Assembly (NCBI GenBank): GCA_002469915.1
Contig: DKOG01000095.1
Coordinates: 1-6,665 of the forward strand
Direction: 5' to 3'
Length of the DNA stretch: 6,665 nucleotides
Origin: Bacteroidetes bacterium UBA7368
Lineage (GTDB): Bacteria > Bacteroidota > Rhodothermia > Rhodothermales > UBA10348
In this document: positions 1-5,001 of the stretch, piece by piece
Position numbering within the stretch: the stretch's first letter is position 1
Layout: every line of letters begins with the position of its first letter
The notes under the pieces: model-generated
What the model was told of the DNA's origin: nothing
Database searches by the model: none
What the model saw: the letters and a program-made list of their open reading frames with translations, nothing else
Position numbers and translations under genes: made by a program

Positions 1-1165
1 CATCGCGTTAGATGAAAATGCAGGTACAAACCTTTGGTCAACCGGCATAACGATTTCTGCACTTATCGTAGCCGTCCTCTCTCCTTTCGTAGGAGCAATG
101 GCCGATAAAGGTGGGTACCGAAAAAAATACCTCGGGATTGCCACGGCCGTATCTGTTGTTGCGACGATCGTACTCTTTTTCCCACAGAAAGGAGATGTCT
201 ATTTCGCGTTGACGGTCTTTATTATTGCCAATGTGGCCTTTGAAATGGCGAATGTCTTCTATAACGCATTCTTGCCCGATATCGCACCTGCCCATAAAAT
301 TGGAAGAGTCTCTGGATACGGTTGGGCATTAGGATACATAGGCGGGTTACTGTGTCTTGTCGTCGGTCTAGTTCTATTCGTACAACCTGACCCTCCTCTC
401 TTTGGTCTGAATGCTGATACCGACGCACAGTATCGTGCAACAAATTTGCTAGTTGCAGTCTGGTTCACTCTTTTCAGTCTCCCTTTATTTCTATTCGTCA
501 AAGATAAAAAGGTGGATAATCCGCCTCCTACCCGGCAATTGATAAAGGAGGCTAAGCAAGATCTGATTCGTGTTTTTGCAGACGTGAAGCAATACAGACA
601 AGTATTTCGATTACTTGTAGCGCGTCTGGTTTACAATGACGGATTGGTCACCATTTTTGGTTTTGGTGGCATTTACGCAACGGTCGTTTTTGGATTTACC
701 CTTGACGAGGTGATTGTCTTCGGAATTGCGCTAAACCTAGCAGCCGGTTTTGGCGCGTGGGCGATGGGACATCTAGACGACAAGATGGGTGGTAAAATTA
801 CCATTCTTATTTCCCTAGTCGGCCTAAGCGTAGCGACTATTGTGGCCGTGTTAGCTCAAAGTGTATTCTGGTTCTGGGTTTCAGGAATTGGTGTTGGACT
901 GCTAGCGGGGCCGAATCAAGCCGCAAGTCGTTCTCTTTTGGGTCGTTTTACGCCCAAAAAGCATGAAAATGAGTTCTTTGGATTTTTCGCATTTTCAGGC
1001 AAATTCACTGCATTTCTAGGCCCGTTTCTGCTCGGTAAGCTGACCATAATGTTTGGAAACATGAGAGCGGGAATCGCTGTGGTTCTGGTGCTCTTTATCG
1101 TGGGTGCGATATTGCTACTCAGAGTCGATGAAAAAGAAGGGATCGCAGCATCGGGTAGAGCATGA
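1..1165 (+). CDS. UMF1/Atg22-like MFS transporter, 5' end missing
   Basis: This reading frame is open to the left edge (first whole codon at base 2), so the start lies outside the window. About 387 residues are visible; UMF1-type proteins usually run to about 420-440, so roughly the first transmembrane helix is missing. It is an inner-membrane major facilitator protein. The loop after the first visible helix reads GAMADKGGYRKK, the MFS motif A. The following helix holds FYNAFLPDIA (from base 257), and GRVSGYGWALGYIGG comes next, both typical of the UMF1/Atg22-like family. In the C-terminal half, GPNQAASRSLLGRF (from base 908) and the EFFGFF...GKF...LGPFLLG stretch are also family hallmarks. 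Strongly hydrophobic helices alternate with short charged loops to the end. The substrate is unknown; fungal Atg22 exports vacuolar amino acids, but that cannot be carried over here. The stop codon overlaps the next gene's start (ATGA), which suggests one operon. The ATG at 98 lies inside motif A and is not the start. Confidence 0.9.
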   Translation, partial: IALDENAGTNLWSTGITISALIVAVLSPFVGAMADKGGYRKKYLGIATAVSVVATIVLFFPQKGDVYFALTVFIIANVAFEMANVFYNAFLPDIAPAHKIGRVSGYGWALGYIGGLLCLVVGLVLFVQPDPPLFGLNADTDAQYRATNLLVAVWFTLFSLPLFLFVKDKKVDNPPPTRQLIKEAKQDLIRVFADVKQYRQVFRLLVARLVYNDGLVTIFGFGGIYATVVFGFTLDEVIVFGIALNLAAGFGAWAMGHLDDKMGGKITILISLVGLSVATIVAVLAQSVFWFWVSGIGVGLLAGPNQAASRSLLGRFTPKKHENEFFGFFAFSGKFTAFLGPFLLGKLTIMFGNMRAGIAVVLVLFIVGAILLLRVDEKEGIAASGRA

Positions 1166-2295
1166 GCGTTACTATTGCTGACATCCATGCTGCTGTTGAA
1201 CATTGGGCTCCTTCGGGCACGGCTCAATCATATGATAATGTGGGTCTCCAAATTGGCCGTTCCAACAAATCTGTTTCCAAGGCTCTGATCGCGCTCGACC
1301 TAACACCTCAGGTCGTCAATGAAGCTATTGAGACGCGTGCAGATCTAGTCTTGACGCACCACCCGCTTATTTTCAAACCACTAAGCCACTTAACAGATAC
1401 CTCATTGGTCTCGTCCATGGCTCTGACCTTGGCGGAGCATGGCATTGCGCTCTATGCAGCACATACCAATCTCGATGCTGCGCGGGATGGAGTTTCCTTT
1501 GAATTGGCCCGTATTCTCGGCCTTTCAAACGTGGAATTTCTGGGCGGACTCAAGGGATCGGTAGTGAAGCTAGTGGTTTTCGTGCCCACGAGCCATATAG
1601 ACGACGTTCAAAATGCCATTCATGCGGCCGGTGGCGGTCAAATTGGAACGTATAGCTCCTGTTCATTTTCTCATGGCGGAACCGGACAGTTCAAACCAAC
1701 ACCATCATCATCTCCTTTCCTCGGACACGCTGCAGGTGATCTAGAAAAGGTCAGTGAGGTTCGTTTAGAGGTAGAAGTTGCTCGATGGCAGCTGCCCCGC
1801 GTACTGTCTGCCATGATAGATGCCCATCCGTATGAAGAGGTAGCGCACGATATAATTCCAGTAGAAACGGAATTTAAAAACGCCGGCATTGGAGCTATCG
1901 GCCAGTTAAGCACACCAACAACTCTTGGTGCTTTTTTGGACCGCGTATGTAGCGTGTTAGATAATCCTGCTCTGCGATATGTGGGCGATCCCTCAAAATC
2001 TATTCAGAAAGTGGCAGTATGTGGTGGGTCGGGATCGGACTTCATTCAGCTCGCTCAAAAAAACGACGCCGACGTCTATATCACAGCAGATGTTACCTAC
2101 CACCGCTTTTTTGATGTCTTAGATCAAGAAGGAATGCCAGATATGGCCCTAATTGATGCCGGTCATTACGAAACCGAAAAGATGACCGAAGACTTATTAG
2201 TGCGTTGGTTGTCCACGCAGTTTCCTAGTGTGCAATGGGTAAAAACAAACTCTCGGACTTCTCCAGTGAAAACCTGGACAGCATCGGATGTTTAG
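1162..2295 (+). CDS. Nif3-like dinuclear metal center protein (long form with inserted domain)
   Basis: A 377-residue member of the NIF3/YbgI family (DUF34, often labelled GTP cyclohydrolase 1 type 2 homolog). These proteins form hexameric toroids with a two-metal site; their physiological reaction is still uncertain. The N-terminal hallmark SYDNVGLQIG is at residues 23-32. LTHHPLIF (64-71) supplies the probable metal ligands H66 and H67, and HTNLDAARDGV (101-111) supplies D105. DAGHYETE (332-339) supplies H335 and E339, matching the H-x-x-x-E pair of the family. A domain at about 135-235, with IGTYSSCSF and AHPYEEVAHDI, interrupts the two halves. It is the PII/CutA-like insert of the roughly 370-residue long form, absent from the shorter E. 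coli YbgI type. ADVYITADVTYH (303-314) is also conserved. All expected ligands are present, so the protein should bind metal. The start overlaps the transporter stop by 4 bp, implying translational coupling; no strong ribosome binding site is visible. Confidence 0.94.
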   Translation: MSVTIADIHAAVEHWAPSGTAQSYDNVGLQIGRSNKSVSKALIALDLTPQVVNEAIETRADLVLTHHPLIFKPLSHLTDTSLVSSMALTLAEHGIALYAAHTNLDAARDGVSFELARILGLSNVEFLGGLKGSVVKLVVFVPTSHIDDVQNAIHAAGGGQIGTYSSCSFSHGGTGQFKPTPSSSPFLGHAAGDLEKVSEVRLEVEVARWQLPRVLSAMIDAHPYEEVAHDIIPVETEFKNAGIGAIGQLSTPTTLGAFLDRVCSVLDNPALRYVGDPSKSIQKVAVCGGSGSDFIQLAQKNDADVYITADVTYHRFFDVLDQEGMPDMALIDAGHYETEKMTEDLLVRWLSTQFPSVQWVKTNSRTSPVKTWTASDV

Positions 2296-2310
2296 AGGAA
2301 ACACTTCCTC
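2295..2310 (+). other. Small hairpin at the end of the Nif3-like gene
   Basis: GAGGAA and TTCCTC form a perfect 6-bp stem around an ACAC loop, beginning at the last base of the Nif3-like stop codon. No T-run follows, so it is not a standard intrinsic terminator. It may slow 3' exonucleases or do nothing. The rest of the 130-bp gap before the next gene holds no open frame I would support. Confidence 0.3.
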
Positions 2311-2397
2311 AACGAATTGCGGTAGGCACCACGCAGATTCTTCGCACTAAGAAGACTGAACTTTTAGAGGGCTATGCCGTTACGCTTTTTTCTGCAC

Positions 2398-2403
2398 TAT
2401 AAT
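2398..2403 (+). promoter_or_regulatory. Possible -10 element for the coiled-coil gene
   Basis: A perfect TATAAT lies 22 bp before the start codon at 2426. The -35 region is weak: ATGCCG at 2374-2379, with an 18-bp spacer, shares only three bases with TTGACA. If used, transcription would start near 2410 and give a very short leader. TAAATCTG at 2405-2412 differs by one base from the Bacteroidota -7 element TAnnTTTG and is an alternative, although no TTG sits at the right distance upstream. Either way the 130-bp gap suggests that the coiled-coil gene has its own promoter. Confidence 0.4.
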
Positions 2404-2425
2404 GTAAATCTGTCGACTTCTGAGA

Positions 2426-3187
2426 ATGGCAACTACCGCCCACGAACATTCAATCCATGATCAGCTGATCGCGTTAATTCGCCTACAGCACATCGATAGC
2501 AAAATCGATCAAATCAAGAAATTGCGCGGGGATCTCCCTGACGAAATTCGAGACATGGAAGACGAGATGGAAGGACTCTCCACTCGTCTCGAGAAACTTC
2601 AGCAAGAGCAGAAAGACAACGACGTAGCCAAAAAACAGGCTGAAAACGATGTCAAAGATGCTGAAGGTCTGATCAAAAAGTACGAGGAGCAGCAACTTCA
2701 AGTACGAAATAACAGGGAGTATGACGCCCTGACGAAAGAAATCGAAGCGCAGAAACAGCGCATCGTTGACGCAACGGCGAAAGGCGAAGAGATTGTACTC
2801 TCTAAACCGCTCCATGACGCATCAGTTGACGAAGCCAGTGCTCGACTCACCGAGATTAAAGAAGTCCTCGGGCAGAAGACCGGCGAGCTCAACGAAGTGT
2901 TGCAAAACACGAAAAGTGAGCAGGCTGGCCTCGAAAAGACTCGCAAAAAGGCTGAAAAGGAAGTGGATGATCGCTACCTACGTGCTTATGCCCGTCTGCG
3001 CTCCCGAGTAAGAGATGGTCGCGCAGTTGTGCCTTTGGAAAGAGGCGCAGCAGCAGGGTTCTCTGTTCCCCCTCAGAGACAGCTAGAGATTCGTCAACGC
3101 AATCGCATCGTCGCATGTGAGCACACAGGCCGCATCGTGGTAGATGGTGCCTTGTTTGACGAGACAACGACCGGCTTCAAGCTATAA
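2426..3187 (+). CDS. COG1579-type coiled-coil protein with degenerate zinc ribbon
   Basis: A 253-residue protein of the C4-type zinc ribbon family (COG1579/DUF164), whose cellular role is not established. Residues about 12-185 are rich in Lys, Glu, Gln and Asp with heptad-like spacing and form a long antiparallel coiled coil. VRNNREYDALTKEIE (93-107), near the hairpin turn, is the family signature. The C-terminal block ERGAAAGFSVPPQ...IVACEHTGRIV (205-237) aligns with the usual ribbon, where two CxxC-type pairs flank a PPQ segment. Here the first pair is absent, the last cysteine is Thr234, and only C231 remains, so zinc binding is unlikely. The surrounding residues (RG, VPPQRQLEIR, CEH-GRI) are conserved, so the domain may fold without metal. 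No signal peptide or membrane segment is seen, so it is probably cytoplasmic. The start fits the family's usual N-terminus; no Shine-Dalgarno is visible. A Nif3-like gene upstream is a recurrent neighbour in Bacteroidota. The stop codon directly abuts rnpB. Confidence 0.88.
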   Translation: MATTAHEHSIHDQLIALIRLQHIDSKIDQIKKLRGDLPDEIRDMEDEMEGLSTRLEKLQQEQKDNDVAKKQAENDVKDAEGLIKKYEEQQLQVRNNREYDALTKEIEAQKQRIVDATAKGEEIVLSKPLHDASVDEASARLTEIKEVLGQKTGELNEVLQNTKSEQAGLEKTRKKAEKEVDDRYLRAYARLRSRVRDGRAVVPLERGAAAGFSVPPQRQLEIRQRNRIVACEHTGRIVVDGALFDETTTGFKL

Positions 3188-3188
3188 T
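3183..3188 (+). promoter_or_regulatory. TATAAT overlapping a stop codon and the 5' edge of rnpB
   Basis: A perfect TATAAT, within the 8-mer CTATAATG that also occurs before the coiled-coil gene, spans the TAA stop at 3185-3187. TTGACG at 3156-3161 could be a -35 box, but the spacer would be 21 bp. A start 6-8 bases downstream would fall near 3195 and remove most of the P1 5' strand, so this is probably not the rnpB promoter, or it yields a trimmed RNA. It is listed because it is conspicuous, with low confidence in function. Confidence 0.2.
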
Positions 3189-3591
3189 GCTGATCGGATC
3201 ATCGCGCCTGTTTTTGCAGGTGAGGAAAGTCCGAACTCCATAGGGCATCATGCTTCCTAACGGGAAGGCGCCGTGCAAGCGGTGACGGCACGTGCAACAG
3301 AAAGTAAACCAGCCTAAGGGTTTTCGAACCCCGGTGATGGGTGAAATGGTGAGGTAAGAGCTCACCAGCGACGCAGGTGACTGGGTCGGCTAGGCAAACC
3401 CCATGAGGAGCAAGGTCAAGCAGCATTGCTTGCCGCTAGTCGGCAAATGGATCGTCCTTCCACATCTTCGGATGGCAATGCGGGTAGACTGCTCGAGGCT
3501 GACGGTGACGTCAGTCCTAGATAAATGATGATCTCATTTGTGGATGTGCGGTCCTCCACAAGTCAGACAGAATTCGGCTTATAGATCAGCA
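3188..3591 (+). ncRNA. rnpB: RNase P RNA (bacterial type A-like)
   Basis: The catalytic RNA of RNase P, which cuts 5' leaders from tRNA precursors; its protein partner RnpA is not in this window. The ends pair as helix P1 (TGCTGATC 3188-3195 with GATCAGCA 3584-3591). P2 is GATCATC 3197-3203 with GATGATC 3527-3533. P3 is short (CCTG 3207-3210 with CAGG 3217-3220). The core P4 helix is clear: AAG at 3227-3229, a bulged T3230 (the universal bulged U), then CCGAA 3231-3235, pairing with TTCGG 3573-3577 and CTT 3578-3580. This covaries with the CCGGG/CCCGG of E. coli. Other conserved blocks are GAGGAAAGTCCG (3222-3233), ACAGAAAGTAAACC (3297-3310), GGTAAGAG (3353-3360), GAGGAGCAAGGTC (about 3405-3417) and AGATAAATGA (3519-3528). 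GGGTT-TTCG-AACCC (3318-3331) and CATC-TTCG-GATG (3463-3474) are UUCG hairpins. The tRNA-CCA-binding loop reads GGC (3393-3395) where E. coli has GGU. The 5' end lies one base after the upstream stop codon. Confidence 0.97.
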
Positions 3592-3608
3592 CTGACCGCA
3601 CACATTGA

Positions 3609-3623
3609 GAAGGGTATCCCTTC
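3609..3623. other. Short hairpin between rnpB and the terminator
   Basis: GAAGGG and CCCTTC form a 6-bp perfect stem around a TAT loop, 18 bases after the rnpB P1 helix. There is no T-run after it. It could protect or help trim the 3' end of the rnpB precursor, which is inference only. Confidence 0.35.
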
Positions 3624-3633
3624 CATGAACAAG

Positions 3634-3670
3634 AAGAGGCGGCGAGGACCATGTGTCCTCGCCGCCTCTT
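3634..3670. terminator. Bidirectional stem-loop terminator between rnpB and secG
   Basis: A perfect 16-bp GC-rich stem pairs 3634-3649 with 3655-3670 around a 5-base loop (CATGT). It lies between the convergent rnpB (+) and secG (-). On the + strand it ends CTCTT and is followed by GCGTTTCG; on the - strand it ends CTCTT and is followed by CTTGTTC. Neither has a long pure T-run, but both are T-rich after a very stable stem. The symmetry means one element can stop transcripts from both sides. Confidence 0.85.
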
Positions 3671-3727
3671 GCGTTTCGATCTATCCTGTAACCTCGCCTA
3701 AGCAAACGAAGAGGTTAGGAAAAAGGG

Positions 3728-4084
3728 TTACTCGCCTTCTGTAGATGCCGCACCTTCTGCTTCTGCAGGTGCCGCTTCAGCCGGAGCTGGAAGAACAGGC
3801 GTATTAACCTGTCCAGACTGGGTCTGCTGCTGAATCACTGAACCAGCCGCTTGGTCATCGCTAATCACAAAGTTGGACAGGATGCACAGCACGATGAAGG
3901 CAGTGGCTAGCGACCAGGTCGCTTTCTCAAGGAAATCCGGGGCTTGCCGAGATCCAAGAATCTGTGTTGTGGCGCCGCCTGCTGCAATACCAGCGAGGCC
4001 TCCGCCCTTTCCACTCTGCAAGAGTACAACGAGGGTCAACAAAACAGCGATAATCGCAATAATGACGATGATAAAAGTAAACAT
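3728..4084 (-). CDS. secG: Preprotein translocase subunit SecG
   Basis: A 118-residue inner-membrane protein, the accessory SecG subunit of the SecYEG channel that exports unfolded proteins with SecA. It has two transmembrane segments (about residues 2-22 and 56-74). They flank the conserved cytoplasmic loop with LLQSGKGGGLAG (21-32) and the Gly/Ala-rich stretch to GSR (44-46), as expected for SecG. After the second segment comes a low-complexity tail of about 40 residues, rich in Gln, then Ala, Pro and Glu (roughly 84-118). Such tails are common on Bacteroidota SecG and not essential to the family fold. The ATG at 4084 directly precedes the first hydrophobic segment; upstream on this strand only a weak AAGG is seen, farther away than usual. 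It has its own promoter at about 4184-4214 and ends before the shared terminator, so it is probably monocistronic. Confidence 0.96.
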   Translation of the reverse strand: MFTFIIVIIAIIAVLLTLVVLLQSGKGGGLAGIAAGGATTQILGSRQAPDFLEKATWSLATAFIVLCILSNFVISDDQAAGSVIQQQTQSGQVNTPVLPAPAEAAPAEAEGAASTEGE

Positions 4085-4183
4085 CTATTCTATAACCTTG
4101 ATCAGCTTCAGTGGATCTATTTCAGCGAAATCATTAAGTACCGCAAAACTGCTTTAATGGCGCAGAATGATTCTTCTAGCCTG

Positions 4184-4214
4184 CAAAGATAGCGAAACAC
4201 CCTGCCTCAAACAA
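4184..4214 (-). promoter_or_regulatory. Bacteroidota-type promoter for secG
   Basis: Read on the - strand, TATCTTTG (4191 down to 4184) matches the Bacteroidota -7 consensus TAnnTTTG at every fixed base. TTG at 4214-4212 lies 20 bp upstream, in line with the -33 element of that promoter class. The predicted start is near 4177, which gives secG a 5' leader of about 90 bases. The promoter lies in the 173-bp gap between rsmE and secG; I saw no strong terminator hairpin for rsmE there, so read-through into secG is possible too. Confidence 0.65.
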
Positions 4215-4257
4215 TCATCACATGTATTCAAGTGGTTGTTCGCAGAGGATTCACGAC

Positions 4258-4992
4258 TCATTTTTCGACGTCAACCAGTTGGGAAATGACGGCCAATGCG
4301 GCGATTGCGGCCGTTTCGGCCCGCAATCGCCGCGCACCGAGCCAAATTCGATTATATCCAGCATCATCCGCTAACGATACTTCTTCCTCTGTAAAACCGC
4401 CTTCGGGACCAACCAACAAAGAAACTCCTGAGTGAGCTTGAGAAAGTACGGTTGAAAGCGAGCCTGACTCTGAGCTGGCTTCATGACAGATAAGACCGAC
4501 CGTATCGTCATCCTTGTCTTTCAGTATCTGCCTAATTTTTGTGGGTTCATCCAAAACCGGTAACCGACTCCTGCCCGACTGTTTCAAAGCCGCCACCAAA
4601 ATGGCCTGGGATCGCCTACGATTAAACCGAACCTTTAACGTGCGCTGCGTGAGCAGCGGGGTAATGCGTGTGCAGCCCAACTCTACCGCTTTCTCCAGAA
4701 AAACCTCCCATCTAGAGGCATTTTTAACCAGAGCCATACTAGCATGAATAGGTTGCTTGGGCTCGCCCGCATCGCTTGTACGACTCAAAATGCGACCTAC
4801 CGCCCGCTTTCCTGCCAACGTTTCCAGTTCAACATGAAACGTGCTACCCGCACCATCCACGACAACGATCTCGTCTCCCACACCGAGTCTCATGACCTTG
4901 ATGGCATGGCGAGCCTCGTCCATGGGCAGCACCACATGATCTGGGGTGCACTGCTCGGGAGGCGCAAAAAATCTGTGCTTGGGTGTATTCAT
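4258..4992 (-). CDS. rsmE: 16S rRNA (uracil(1498)-N(3))-methyltransferase RsmE
   Basis: A 244-residue SPOUT-family enzyme that uses S-adenosylmethionine to methylate N3 of U1498 in helix 44 of 16S rRNA, acting on the small subunit. The N-terminal PUA-like RNA-binding domain (about 1-75) contains HRFF (6-9) and the HAIKVMRLGVGDEIVVVDG run (29-47). The catalytic trefoil-knot domain follows, with LVKNASRWEVFLEKAVELG (88-106), LKQSGRSRLPVL (136-147), the cofactor-binding loop LLVGPEGGFTEEE (192-204) and the knot motif LGARRLRAETAAIAAL (218-233). The last is usually written LG-RILR-ETA; here the I is R and the T before ETA is A, both tolerable changes. Length fits the family. The start at 4992 lies only 9 bases after the stop of the outer-membrane protein gene, with no Shine-Dalgarno, so the two are probably co-transcribed and perhaps translationally coupled. 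The link with an envelope gene has no obvious functional reason. Confidence 0.96.
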   Translation of the reverse strand: MNTPKHRFFAPPEQCTPDHVVLPMDEARHAIKVMRLGVGDEIVVVDGAGSTFHVELETLAGKRAVGRILSRTSDAGEPKQPIHASMALVKNASRWEVFLEKAVELGCTRITPLLTQRTLKVRFNRRRSQAILVAALKQSGRSRLPVLDEPTKIRQILKDKDDDTVGLICHEASSESGSLSTVLSQAHSGVSLLVGPEGGFTEEEVSLADDAGYNRIWLGARRLRAETAAIAALAVISQLVDVEK

Positions 4993-5001
4993 AGATGCAA
5001 T

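Noticed and set aside
38..295. Antisense open frame opposite the transporter
   Set aside because: It lies fully inside a clear transporter gene, and its translation is charged, low-quality sequence with no recognisable motif.
2483..2815. Antisense open frame with hydrophobic residues opposite the coiled-coil gene
   Set aside because: Reverse-complementing Lys/Glu-rich codons yields Phe and Leu codons, so the apparent membrane protein is an artefact.
3199..3426. Open frames on the - strand within rnpB
   Set aside because: The region is fully explained by RNase P RNA secondary structure with covarying helices.
3538..3744. Small + strand open frame across the rnpB 3' end and the terminator
   Set aside because: It runs through P1, a 16-bp stem-loop and the end of secG, and its translation has no family features.
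3873..4192. + strand open frames opposite secG and its leader
   Set aside because: They are antisense to a confident SecG gene and show no protein motif or start signal.
4085..4257. Possible small RNA or tRNA in the rsmE-secG gap
   Set aside because: No cloverleaf, CCA end or strong hairpin is visible; only the secG promoter and leader can be supported.
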